From assembly GCF_031143425.1 (NCBI RefSeq), contig NC_090446.1, positions 1,549,250,749 through 1,549,314,748 of the forward strand: a stretch of DNA of 64,000 nucleotides, written 5' to 3'. How positions within the stretch are numbered: position 1 is the first letter of the stretch; each line of letters begins with the position of its first letter. The notes under the pieces are model-generated. The model was not told where the DNA came from and searched no databases. It worked only from the letters and a program-made list of their open reading frames with translations. The position numbers and the translations under genes are program-made. Source of the stretch: Pleurodeles waltl. Lineage: Eukaryota; Chordata; Amphibia; Caudata; Salamandridae. Of the stretch, positions 10,092 through 20,960 are shown in pieces.

Positions 10092-11670
10092 TCAATTGTT
10101 GGAGGGGGGCTTGTTCTTAGCTGGGTTTCCAGTGCCATATCTTGGCCTGAGACTACGTTTGGGTGCCTGCTGTGGACCTCCTTGGGGTAGCATGGTTGGT
10201 CCTTGTGATTCCTGGGAGGGTATTTCCTGTGCTGTTTCTGCTGCTTGGGTCATCTGTTGATGGTTGTCCAGGGCTGTTGTGGGGGCCTCTTGTCCAGTGT
10301 GGGTGTCTGACTGTTTGTTGACCAACTGCAGCAGTGATCCAGCAATGGTGGCCATTGTGGCATTGTGTTCTTTCCACTGCTCCATGGCCTGTTGGTGTTG
10401 TTGCTGCTGCATCGTCTGACTTTGCTCCAGGGTGGACAAAATCTGTGCCAACCTGTCTTGGGTATGTTGGTAGGCCCCCAATACCTCTGCAATGACGTAC
10501 TGGGCTGCTGCATCCATCTGGTGCCCTACCCCCTGACCCTCTGGGGCACTTTCTTACCCTGGCCCCCTGTGCCTGTGTGCCCTGCGCAGGTCTTGACGTG
10601 CCACTTGTACTGGGGCCCTCGCCTTCCTGCATGTTGGGAGTGGGAGACTGTGGCCTCTGTACCTGTGTTCCACCTGTCTGTGCCCTGGATCCACTAGTGT
10701 GGGTACGCCTCCCCTGGCCTGCTGGTCTTGACTGGGTGTTAGGGGTGACAGTGGTTTCCTGGGTGGGGCTGCTGCATGGTGAGCATCCAGGGCTGTGTGA
10801 GGGGCCTGCCTGCTCGTCAGTATCCAGGGGTCCTTCGCCAAGGTCTTGTGATGTGCCTCTGTCTCCCTGGAGTGCTGTGGCACTCCTTGTCCCCTCCATT
10901 AGGGTTACATGGGTGCTGGTGCCTGTTGGGGGACATAGACATGTCTGTTACATATGCATGAGGGTTTGAGGTGTATAGAACTGTGCAATGTTATGCTGGT
11001 GTGACTTTCAGTGGCCTTCCAGGGTGCCTTTGTGAGGTGGACATTGCATTTAGTGGCAGTGATGGGGTTACATTGTGGTGGGGATTATTATTCCATTGTG
11101 GGTACGTGCAGGGGTGGGTGGCTGTGCACAGCGGGAGTGATGTGGACCTGGTAGTGAGTTGTGGGTAATGCAGGGTGGTGGATGTGGTGGGTAATGGCTG
11201 GGTGGGGTGTGGGTCTAGGTGGGTGTGGGTGGGGTGGGGTGGTGCATGCATTGCAGATGTGTTGTATATGGGGTAATTGTAGATGACTTACCCAAGTCCA
11301 TTCCTCCAGTGAGTCCAGTGAGTCCTTCTGGGTGCAGGATGGCAAGTACCTTCTCCTCCCAGTTGGTGTAGTCAGGTGCTGTTGGTAGCGGTCCTCTCCC
11401 AGTCTTCTGCACAGCGATGTGGTGCCTGGATGCCATGGCCCTGACCTTCCCCTGCAGGTCGTTCCATCTCTTGCGGATGTCGTCCCTGGTGCGTGGATGG
11501 TGTCCCACTGCATTCACCCTGTTGACAATGGTCTGCCACAGCTCCAATTTCCACGCAATGGGTGTGTGCTGCACCTCGGAAATGAATATTTGTGGCGCCA
11601 CCTTCAGGATCTCCTCCACCATGGTCCTTAGCTCTCGTTAGGTGAAGCGTGGATTTTTGGGGGGGAACAT
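10092..11670 (-). pseudogene. Harbinger A first gene: Myb/SANT-like protein, broken
   Basis: Exon 1 runs from the ATG at 11670 to about 11292 (donor GTAAGT). It encodes a SANT/Myb-like domain with VEEILKVAPQ, the W of KLELWQTIVNRVN, and RTRDDIRKRWNDLQGKV. An in-frame TAA sits about ten codons after the ATG, where copy B reads FSEDELR. Exon 2 (about 10900-10092) is low complexity at first, then a Gln-rich coiled coil (LEQSQTMQQQQHQQAMEQW), and ends in a basic KRSLRPRYGTGNPAKNK tail that resembles a nuclear localisation signal. A frameshift near 10550 separates the two halves. Family knowledge: Harbinger elements encode such a second protein for nuclear import and end binding. Confidence 0.75.
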
Positions 11671-12183
11671 GGTGAGGGTGGTGGATGGCATCGTGACTGG
11701 GGACGGGGTAAGGGTGCTCCTGTGTGGGTCGCTATGCGTGTCCTGTCTTCTGGCGTTCTCTGTCTGGCTCTGGTGCTCTTTGTCTTTTGGTTTTGGTTTC
11801 ATTGGAAGGGATTGTGGGGTGTGTATGGGGGTGTTTTATGGTGTTCTGGATGTGTGTCAGGTGTGTGGGTGATAGGCCTATCCAATGTGTGCACTTGTTG
11901 CTGTTGGGACCACATGCCGCCCGTGGCAGTCGCAGCCGCCACTGGTCGTCTGGCCTCCACTGTCCACTGAGGTGATTTGTGCATCATTATTTGGAGGGCG
12001 ATATGTGGGTGTGCTTGGCGGTGGTGGGGTGGGGTGGGCCGATATTCCCGCTGACAGGGTCCTGCCGGAGTTGGGTTTTTCTATCATCATATGGCAGGTT
12101 TCCATTCGCCTCCACCGGCGGGATTCTGTTCACCGCCGACACGGCAGTTGGCGGTCTTTTCCGCCATGTTCATAATGACCGCC

Positions 12184-13229
12184 TATATGTGAGGGCAAAG
12201 TTGCATGAGCAGTATGCCCCCACTGTGTACTTTCCAAACCTGGGACATAGTGAGTGAATAGAGCAGCCATCAAAGAAGACAGCATCAAAGAACCTGACAG
12301 CACGGGAACAGAGGACCCACTCCACCAGAAGAGGGTCACTTCACTGACCGGTCGATATCTCTACAACCGCAAGTCACAGCCAGACTCAACAACACACCAA
12401 CAACAGTGTAGATGAGACCTACAAGTGTGCCAATGTTGATGGCACTGTACCCTCCCGTGGCTGAGTTGGGCCAATACCCCAGGTACTGGTCAATGCACAT
12501 CGGACAACAGCAAAAACAGCTCACCCAGAGCTGCAACTGGACCAGGAGGAAGTCCCAGTCGCGGGACTTTGAGAACACCCTGGACCTCCCACCAGAGCAC
12601 CCTTGTCGTCCTGCAAGGCCCCCAGAAGAAGACTTACCTCCAGCTCCAAAGGGTTAATTCCTCATAGCTTCCAAGACCTCCAACTCACCCTGCATCTGAC
12701 CACCCTGAGCCTTGCATCGCGGAACCCACTGTGTGCCACGGATCCCTAGCCCCTTGTAACCTCAACAGCCCAAGGGGACCCAAAGGCACCACCTTTAAAC
12801 CTTCAAACCGGCTCCTTTCCCAGGTGGCCCCTCCAAGTGGCCCTGTGTCTGTGCCAAGAGACTTTCCAGCACTGCTCCCGCTGGAACCAGGAGTCGCCCG
12901 AGACTCTCCAGCTGGCACAGTGTGCCCATCAACCTCATCGACCATCCTGCAAAAGAAGAGACTGGTAACTCACCTTTGTGATTTTATATTCATTTTTCTA
13001 GGTGGCCTTCCATTGATTACTATGGTGCATGATTACACACAGAAAGCTAACTTTATTAAAACTTTGACAAATCATAACTCAAAAAGTACTTAACGTATCT
13101 TAACCATTTGTGTCTTAAAAATTATATAAAAATGTAAAGTATTTTTATAAATTCTGGTCTTGAGTTATTCATTGGGTGTGTGTGGTGCATGATTGATATT
13201 GTGAGTACAACAAATACTTAGCACATCTC
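12184..13229. other. Unassigned region right of Harbinger A
   Basis: No protein family, inverted repeat or tandem repeat was recognised. The GC-richer part (12184-12990) has short open frames with no conserved motif; a hydrophobic minus-strand frame at 12336-12578 is not supported by anything else. The part after 13000 is AT-rich. Confidence 0.5.
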
Positions 13230-14280
13230 CCGGATTATCCTAACTGCTCGACCAGCTACCTTAAAAATTGTAGCATTAGGTGGTCTGATTTTTGCCTCTG
13301 GAAACCAACGTGTGGTTGCCTGGACCTCCGGCACAGTGTGCCTAGTTTTGCCCACTACATGGAGGGCCAGCCTCCTACAGTCAATACTGACAGTGAGATC
13401 AAATGATTTGTGTGTAACAAATGACAATTCTAAATTCAAGTTCCATTGAGGTATGATGAACTGCTTTGTGACAAATGTGAGTCAGACCTTTGATGAAGAC
13501 ATCACAACAGGAAATTTAAATTAAGAGGGTTGATCAGGTAAACATAAACAGGTCAAAAAAGGTGTTTAGCGGTGCCCACCATGAGGCCTTACTGGACCAA
13601 CAATAAATTCAAAAATAATACGTGGCAAAGTTTGGCCTGTAGAAGGTGGCATGACAATCATCACTCTAGCAATTAATTTATCCCAGAGCCGAGCATCGAT
13701 GGATTTTATTGAACAGAAAAGTTAACGCTATAACAATATCCACATGTGGAAGATATTAGGGTACATTGAGGAGATTAGGGTACAAGACCCTCCCATGTTG
13801 CTGATAAAGGAAGTTGTCTCGAAGAGGGAGCTAGATCAGAGTAAAAATTCCCTTGGTCAGGTGCTCTGGATACCACACTCAGCTGACCCAGTCTGGATGA
13901 TTCAGACATGGTCAATCGTCAGAACTCAAAGCAAGAGAGGCAGCAGCGGAAATAGGTATGAGGCCCGTGCCCATTCAGAGTCAGAATACGACTCCCAGTG
14001 AATTTCCTGGAAAAAAGCTCAAATGTGCAGTACCTTTGACACTGCACAGTTTTAACAGTGGCAAAAGATGTAACCAGGCCATGCCCCAGCATTCCACTGA
14101 TCACAGATGTTTCTTATCACCTCATGATGGAGGTACCACTTAAAATCTGCCAGCTTATGTCTGGTCAGCTCATCCATTCTGATGTTCAGAGATCCTGACA
14201 GATGGTTGGTTAGTAGAAAGATGTTCTTCTGGTCCAGATACCTTCAGATGCACAGGGCTCCTTCACAGGATCTAGGATCC
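13230..14280 (-). pseudogene. DIRS-like retrotransposon fragment (RNase H and downstream)
   Basis: On the minus strand at about 14060-14280 there is a segment reading HLSGSLNIRMDELTR followed by DFKWYLHHEVIRNICDQW. This is the pattern seen at the RNase H end of DIRS-group pol (HLPG.LN..ADELSR, then a W.L...V...IC..WG block). Farther along, a segment near 13600-13680 with ARVMIVMPP resembles the next DIRS block. Stops and frame changes are frequent. I did not identify the tyrosine recombinase with confidence. DIRS elements are abundant in amphibians. An alternative is another RNase H-bearing retroelement. Confidence 0.5.
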
Positions 14281-15040
14281 CACGCCACTCTGCTTGTTGC
14301 ATAACAAACAGCAGGGAAGCTGTCTGTGAGACTATGTCAAACTATAAATTCCAGTCAACATTTGAGTGATTTTACATTCAAGATGTCCCTTACTCATTTT
14401 AACTTCATTCATCTACCCTACTGTACCACATTTCAAAGCATAGCTTCTATTACATTGCTTTAGTATGTATCAAAGTTCATGACATTTTCAGATATGTGGA
14501 GGTTTAAATTGGTTCTTTGTAAAGTTTATGTTGTATTTTCATCATGTACCAAATACATATTAATATGGAAAGTCTAATTGAACAATCCATAATAATATTT
14601 AACCAGCAGATGGGTCTTTCCAGGCACTCCATAAGTGATGCAACAAATACAATAAGCAATGCTGGTCAATCCTGCTCACACCAGTGTCCAACTCAAGTTC
14701 ATTCCTCAGCGCTCAACCCCCAGGGATCCACTGCTTAAGATTCACCACCTACAAAACTTAAAACAATATGAAGAGAGCGGCTAGATTACATAAAAGTTCA
14801 TCCCAAATGGGTAATTGTAGTCAAACAAATCAGGTCAAGTAAAATTATGTAGTTCATCATCCAAGTATCCAACAAGGAGCCATGTACTAGTGTCACATTT
14901 GCATTTGATTAAATCTGCTTGTAACATCTTTCAGTCCAGTCAACGTGTTTGATCCAGAAAAGGACTTCTTCAGGGCTGCAAATTTAAAAAACAAATATCA
15001 AAATCTAGCATCACTTAACAATACAAACAAATAAACACAC
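14281..15040. other. Unassigned AT-rich region
   Basis: No gene or repeat boundary is visible. A segment near 14930-14985 (AACGTGTTTGATCCAGAAAAGG, then CTTCTTCAGG) recalls the end sequences of some Penelope-like elements, and a Penelope RT fragment follows after MITE 2. The link is weak. Confidence 0.35.
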
Positions 15041-15043
15041 ATA

Positions 15044-16018
15044 GGCCCTCATTACAACCCTGGCGGTCGGTGTAAAAGCAGCGGTAATACCGCCAACAGG
15101 CCGGCAGAAAAATAAATTGAATTAACCTCCATGGAAATCCGCCACTTTTACACATCGACCGCCAGGGTGGTAAAGACCGATGGACTGGAGACTTCGATCT
15201 CCAGTCCGGCGGCCGTCACTAGACCGCTGGCGGAATCAGGACCCTGCATACCACCATGGATTTCGCGGGGTTTTCTACCGCCACAAAATCCATGGCGGTA
15301 GGCACCATCAGTGCCAGGGAATTCATTCCCTGGCACTGATTGGGGTCGCCCCCTCCCCTGAGTCCTGCCCCAACACACACAACCCCCGTACCACCCCCCA
15401 AAGGTGGTAGGACCTCCTCTCCTCCCCACCCCTGCCCCCCCCCCACAGTTACACCCACACACACCACCACACCCCCTACACGCACGCTCACACCACTCAG
15501 ACACATACACATACACGCACACATACATGCACACATGCACAGAGACATATACGTCACATTTCCCATATTCACTATACACCCCGCATGCAAACACGCACTC
15601 ACACAACCCCACTACACACTCACACGCACATCCCCATGCACGCACACAACACACAACACCCCCCTGCCCCCCTCCCCTAACGGATGATCACCTTACCTGT
15701 TCCGGTGATCCTCCAGGAGGGAACGGGATACATGGGGGCTGCTCCGCCGCCAGCACCCCGTTACCAGAACACCACTACGCCGAATCCTGAGACATGATTC
15801 GGTGGGTGGTGTTCTGATGACGTGAGGGTGGAGGTGAAGCAGCCTCCACTTCACTGCCGACCACCAGTATGGCTGCTAGCGGCTCTCCATCCAAAAAAGG
15901 GCAGAGGGCTGCCAGCAGTCATGATACGGTTGGTGGCAGACCGTCACCACTGGCGGTCTTCGGCCCGGAGTAACCTCGGCGGTCTTTAAAAAAGACCGCC
16001 AAGGTTAAAATGAGGGCC
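15044..16018 (-). mobile_element. Harbinger-type MITE 2
   Basis: This 975-bp element has ends GGCCCTCATTACAACC and the inverse GGTTAAAATGAGGGCC, flanked by ATA on both sides (15041-15043 and 16019-16021). It is the same family as MITE 1 in the opposite orientation. It shares the 34-bp palindrome, the CTGGAGAC inverted pair (15185-15210), the CAGAACACC palindrome (15766-15817), the CA-rich block (15430-15660) and a CAGGTAAG motif on the minus strand (15692-15699). It carries no transposase gene and depends on a Harbinger transposase. Confidence 0.9.
15307..15340. repeat. 34-bp palindrome in MITE 2
   Basis: The 15-nt arms are identical to those at 4670-4703, but the 4-nt spacer is TTCA rather than GGAA. 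Confidence 0.9.
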
Positions 16019-16159
16019 ATAATGTAGAGAACAAATTATGCTAGAGAAATCAGGAGTCCATTGGGTGACGGTCAATTCTATAAAAAAACTACAAAATATT
16101 CCTATTGGTGAAGTAAGTAGAGTCATTTGGGGCAGATTGTACACATGGAAGTAAACTGG

Positions 16160-16953
16160 TCTGTTATATTAGTAATTGGTAATCCCACTGAGCATCTTTC
16201 AGAACATGGTGATTTGTTTTTGAACCCATTGGTGATAAATTTACCTTTGTTCATTAGAGATGCCATGGACATATTGGATAAACTAAGGGGCTCATTCTGA
16301 GCCCGGCGGGCGGCGCCCGCATGGGCGGAAACTGCCGAAAGACCGCACCGCGGTCAATAGACCGCGGGGGTCATTTTGACTTTCCCGCTGGGCCGGCGGG
16401 CGATCGCCAAAAGATCGCCCGCCGGCCCAGCGGGAAACTCCTGCAACGAGGAGCCGGCGGAGTTGCAGGGGTGCGACGGGTGCAGTAGCACCCTTCGCGA
16501 TTTTCACTGTCTGCATAGCAGACAGTGAAAATCTTTGTGGGGCCCTGTTAGGGGGCCCCTGCACTGCCCATACCGCCAGAAACAGGATGGCGGGAAGGGG
16601 GTCGGAATCCCCATGGCGGCGCATGGAGGATTCTCTGGCCCAGGGGAAATCCGGCGGGAAACCGCCGGATCCCCTTTTCTGACCGCGGCTTTACCGCCGC
16701 GGTCAGAATGGGCACTGAAGCACCGCCAGCCTGTTGGCGGTGCGTCCGTTGCCCGTGGCCCTGGCGGTTTAAGGCCGCCAGGGTCAGAATGAGGGCCTAA
16801 GAGATGTAACATTGGGCTTTAATATGATTTTTGTCTCACTGGATGTGGTCGTGCTCTATTCATCTATACAAAATGAGTTTGGTCTTCGGGCAACACAGCA
16901 TTTTCCTTGAGGGATAATTGGAGGAGGAACTGGATGTTTCTTTTGCATGACCT
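16160..16953 (+). pseudogene. Penelope-like element reverse transcriptase fragment
   Basis: The frame before MITE 3 reads LFIRDAMDILDKL, and the frame after it reads FVSLDVVVLYSSIQNEFGL. The latter matches the conserved Penelope RT pattern (.LDV.SLYT.IPH..GL). Removing the MITE and one TAA duplication joins the two frames without a shift. The fragment ends in stops near 16907 and is cut by the Gmr1 LTR at 16954. Penelope RTs act with a GIY-YIG endonuclease, which is not seen here. Confidence 0.65.
16287..16797. mobile_element. GC-rich MITE 3
   Basis: This 511-bp element has inverted ends GGGGCTCATTCTGA and TCAGAATGAGGGCC, flanked by TAA on both sides (16284-16286 and 16798-16800). It is extremely GC-rich and built of inverted pairs such as GCCGGCGGGCGATCG with its inverse near 16390-16430. 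The ends resemble the GGCCCTCATT ends of MITEs 1 and 2, with TCTGA in place of TACAA, so it is a related but separate family. It carries no coding capacity. Confidence 0.85.
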
Positions 16954-19722
16954 TGTAGGAAGCTGGTTCTGTATGTACTATACCAACGTAAGGTATAGTG
17001 TGTGCAGAGTGCAGTAGATCCCCAGAGGTTTTACAGAGGATAAAGTAGATAATACTAATTTTCTCTTTTGTGATAGTGTGGTCGAGCAGTTAGGATTATC
17101 AGAGAGTAGTGCTAAGCATCTATTGTACACACACAGTGAAGAAATGAGGCTCACACTCAATGACGAACTCCAGGACAATGTTTTATGTATCAAAAATATA
17201 CTTTGTTGCTTTATTTCTATAATCAAAAAGATCTTTGTTGCAGGTAAGTGCAGTTTTCAGAATGTATCACTTTCAAATATCAATTGCACTTTGGTTATAA
17301 ATCAAAAGTATATTTATTTTAATTTTAAGTAAGCAATACTTTTCAACAGAAAACGTAGACACTGCAAAAATCACAGTAGGCAATGCAGTCCTAGGGGAGT
17401 AAAAGTACAAGAACAGTTTGCAAGTAAGTTCTTGACTCACAGGTCTAGTCTTCGGGGGGCTTAGGTGTCCACAGGGCAGGTTTCAAGGGGACACCAAGAG
17501 TGCACCACCAGCAACACAGGGCCGGCCGGGTGCAGAGGTCAAAGGTGGTGTTGGGCGACCAATGGAAGCCAATGGTGACTGGGGGCACTTAGAAAGAAAT
17601 GTTTTGCATGGAAGCACCCGTGGATCCACGGCACAGGCCCCGGGGTTTAGATTAGCACTGGGGGGGCTCGGGTCAGCACCAAACATACATCCTCTGTGGT
17701 AGGGGGTGGCGGGTGCAGGGTGCAAACACAGGTATGCACCTAAGCCAGGCGGCACCGACCCACTCTAGTCAGGGTGAAGGAGTTACACAGCCAAGATAAC
17801 CCCTGCTCACCCTCTTAGTGGCTTGGCACAAGCAGTCAGGCTTATCCCAGAGACAATGTCTAAAGCGTTTGCACAACACACACAGCACAGGTGACACAAT
17901 AAATTCACCACCAAGGAAACACAACGCCAATTTATATATAAAAATAAACTGTATTGCAGATATTACACAGGTTACTAATACTCTGCGAGAATAAGCAGTA
18001 GTCAGGTAAACATAAAGGTTACTGGTTATTCTGCATCACATGCAGTAGTCAGGTTGTCATTATCACCAAAAATGCAGAGGTCAGGATGAACATATCACCA
18101 GAAATGCCAAAACACCATCATGAATGTACAAAAGAGGAAACATTCCCATCTGACAAGTCATAATAAACATGTTACCATGAGATACCAAGACGTCATCATG
18201 GGCACAAATAGAGTGAACCTCCTCCTATTGCTTATGTCCTAAACCAAAACATTACTGGACCATTTCCATAAGGCATAAACTTAAACAACACGCTCTCCTG
18301 TCAGGATCTCCAATGCTGGGCACAGGAGCACCCGAGCACCTATACTCGGGATGACTGTAGGAACTCAAGGCTGGGCAGGCATGGGACCGCTGTTGAGGTT
18401 TTTCTCTCCATCCTGCCAGCCGTCATGCTGTTGGCCACAATAAAGGACCCCAAAAGTGTGGTACTAGTGGCTCCCCCCCAAATGATATGCCCAGACACTG
18501 GGGAGGGCACCCCAATTTACCTCTGGCCACCAGAAGTGTCCCCCTCACTGGCTCCAGATATCAGTTGCGGGGAAACAAGCCCTTTGTGTGAGGTCAGGGC
18601 ACAGTCTTTACAAATGCAGGTGTGCCCGCCTCTCCCTCTCCCACTGCAAGACCAATTCATATGCAGATGCACTCTTGGTGCATCTCCACTCTCTCTGTGT
18701 GCAGGCTGTCTGAAAAGTATGCAGAAAGCCCAGCTGTCACTCTGCCCCAGACGTGGATTGGAGTCAAGCTGCAGAGTCACAAGCACAGACAAATGCGCAC
18801 TTTCTAGAAGTGTCATTTCTGTAATGGTAATAAAAAATCCCACTATACCAGTAAGCAGCATTTCTCACTTCCATAACAACTTTAAAAACCATGCCTATGC
18901 TACCCCTCATAAATCAGACAATACAACCTAGACGTGTGTTAGGGCATTTCCAATGCAACCCCTTGAGAGCGGCAGCACTCACAAGAGTGAGACACCAGAG
19001 TGGCTGTTTGTCACCTGTCCTTTACACACACACAGCACCCTGCCCATGGGGTTAGCCAGGACCTACCTTAGGGATGATTTATTTGTAGTGAAAGAGGAGT
19101 TCCAGTCCTGGCAAGTACATTCAGATGCCGGGTCCCTGTGGCAGTAACCTGTGCACACAGGCTCTGCGCTAGCAGGCCTGAGACCGGTTTGAAAGGCTAC
19201 TTCAGTGGGTGGCGCAAGCAGCGCTGCAGGCCCACTAGTAGCTTTTAATATACAGGCTCTGAGTATAGAAATACCACCGTACAAGGGACTTAAAGGTACA
19301 TTAAATGTGTCAATTAGGGGTAAGCCAATCATACCAACTTTAGAAGGGAGATCCCATGAACTTTAACACTGATCAGCAGTGATAAAGTGCTGAGAGTCCT
19401 AGAGCCAACAAAAAGAGGTCAGAAAAAATTGGAGGAGGAAGGCAAAACGTTTGGGGATGACCCTGTAAAAAGGGCCAGGTCCAACAGTGCCATAATACAT
19501 GCTGCAGCCCTTAGAGATGCTCTCTGTCCACAGGGCCCTTTGCTGCAACTGGTACCTTTTACAAGGCACTTAGATGTGTGCCAGAGGTGTTCCAATTGCG
19601 GAAGCAATGGTACAGTTTAGGGAAAGAACTCAAGTGATGGGCCTGGTTAGCAGGATCCTAGCACACACTCATTTAAGTTAGCATCAGGCAGAATGCTGGG
19701 GGATGATCATGCCAAAAGGGGT
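16954..19722 (-). repeat. LTR of Gmr1 element 2
   Basis: This LTR is about 2.77 kb. Its left end, TGTAGGAAGCTGGTTCTGTA, matches that of the LTR at 60994 (TGTAGGAAGTTGGCTCTGTA), and the following 300 bp align along their length (GTGTGGTCGAGCAG, TTGCAGGTAAGT). Its right end, near GGTTAGCAGGATCCTAGCAC, matches 63580-63660 but lacks about the last 13 bp of the LTR. The interior includes a segment at about 17760-17990 rich in CACACACAGCACAGGTGACAC that is typical of such long LTRs. Confidence 0.75.
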
Positions 19723-20960
19723 CACCAGGTGGTCCTGCCAGGTGGAGCTAAAGACAGCAATATCATCGAGATAAGCTGCACTAAAGGTCTCCAATCCAGC
19801 AAGGACTAGATTCAGCAACCTTTGGAAGGTGACAGGGGCATTCTTTAAACCAAAGGCCATAACAGTGAACTGATAATGCTCGTAAGGTGTGGAGAATGCT
19901 GTCTTTTCTTTTGCTCTTGGTGGCATGCAAATTTGCCAGTACCCTGCAGTTAAGTGAAAGATACTGAGAAAGTTTGCTGCACCTAGTTTGTCAATCAGTT
20001 CATCTGCTCTGGGTATGGGGTGAGCATCTGTCTTGGTGACAGAGTTGAGACCTCTGTAGTCCACACAAAACCTCATTTCTTTCTGTTTACCCTGGGGATG
20101 AGGCTTGGGGACTAAGACCACTGGGCTAGCCCAGGAGCTGTCACAGGGTTCAATAACCCTTAACTCCAGCATCTCGCTGATGTCAGCTTTGATGCTGTCC
20201 TTAACTTGGCCAGACTGCCAGTAGATCTTGAATTTGACAGGGAGGCTGTCTCCTGTGTCCATCATGGTACACAGGTGTGTCTGTCCAGTGGTGAAGGAGA
20301 AAGGCTGGTTCTGCAAACTGCTGTAGGACTTGCCTGCAGTCAGCCTTCTGTTGGGCAGAGAGGGTGTCTGAGTAGACAACTCCATCAACTTATCTTTAGG
20401 ATTATAAGATATGAGGTCAGTGAGAAGTTCACTCTCTGCTCCCTGCCCCTCATCAGTAACCATCAGCGTGATTGCATCAGCCCTGTCACAGAAAAGTTTA
20501 AGGCATTTCACATGGTTCCCCCTCTGGTGTCCTGCTAGTGCCCAGGTCTACCAAGTAGGTGACCTCACTTTTCTTCTCGAGGACAGGGTAATGGCCACTC
20601 CATCTGCCTTGAAGGGCCTAGGAGCCACAAGTTTCAGAACCCACACCTTCTGCCCTGGTTGGAACTCCAACAGTGCAGCCTTTTAGTCATACCACATCTT
20701 CTGGAGTTGTTGGCTGTCCTCAAGGTTTTTGGATGCTTTCTCCATACACTCTGCCATCCTAGAACAGAGGCCTAGTACATGGTCCACTACATCTTTTTTA
20801 GGTTTGTGGAGAGGTCTCTCTAAACCCTCCTTCACAAGAGCAAGTGGGCCCCTAACAGGATGGCCAAACAGGGGGAAACCCCTACTCCCTTCTGAGGCAC
20901 CTCTCTGTAGGCAAAAGGCAGGCATGGCAAAAGGAGATCTGTCAGCGAGACTGGACCCCG
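19684..20960 (-). pseudogene. Gmr1 pol fragment (integrase C-terminus, RT)
   Basis: From right to left the fragment has LLPCLPFAYREVPQKGVG (about 20890-20950), GHPVRGPLALVKEGLERPL, and PGQKVWVL near 20650. Reverse transcriptase follows with SSWASPVVLVPKPHP, MRFCVDYRGLNSVTKTDAHP, FGLKNAPVTFQRL and the catalytic YLDD at about 19760. The frame breaks at least twice between 20512 and 20900. RT then runs into LTR sequence within about 20 codons of YLDD, so RNase H is missing. Homology to the intact Gag-Pol at 36078-41075 is obvious by eye. Confidence 0.85.

Larger units (their letters stand above)
5940..12183 (-). mobile_element. PIF/Harbinger transposon copy A, decayed, inverted
   Basis: This copy has the same three genes in the same relative order and orientation as Harbinger B (45045-52510), but the whole element is inverted: SANT gene 1 (minus), transposase (plus) and SANT gene 2 (minus) when read from the right end. 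The right end near 12183 carries GGCGGT..CCGCCATGTTCATAATGACCGCC, matching the left end of copy B, followed by TAT. No matching left inverted repeat was found; the element fades out near 5600-5940 next to the LINE, so it is truncated or its end lies beyond that LINE. All three genes carry disabling changes. Protein-level divergence from copy B is substantial, so these are different subfamilies. Confidence 0.85.
16954..20960 (-). mobile_element. Gmr1-type Ty3/Gypsy element 2, truncated
   Basis: On the minus strand, an integrase C-terminal fragment is followed by reverse transcriptase and then directly by the 3' LTR, the integrase-before-RT order of Gmr1 elements. Both ends of the coding part are lost: everything upstream of the integrase C-terminus (right of about 20960) and the rest of RT plus RNase H, which a deletion near 19722 has fused to the LTR. 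The LTR left end (TGTAGG at 16954) interrupts the Penelope fragment. Confidence 0.8.

Noticed and set aside
12336..12578. Hydrophobic 80-codon minus-strand frame resembling a membrane protein
   Set aside because: No family match, no conserved partner, and the other frames of the same stretch are equally open.
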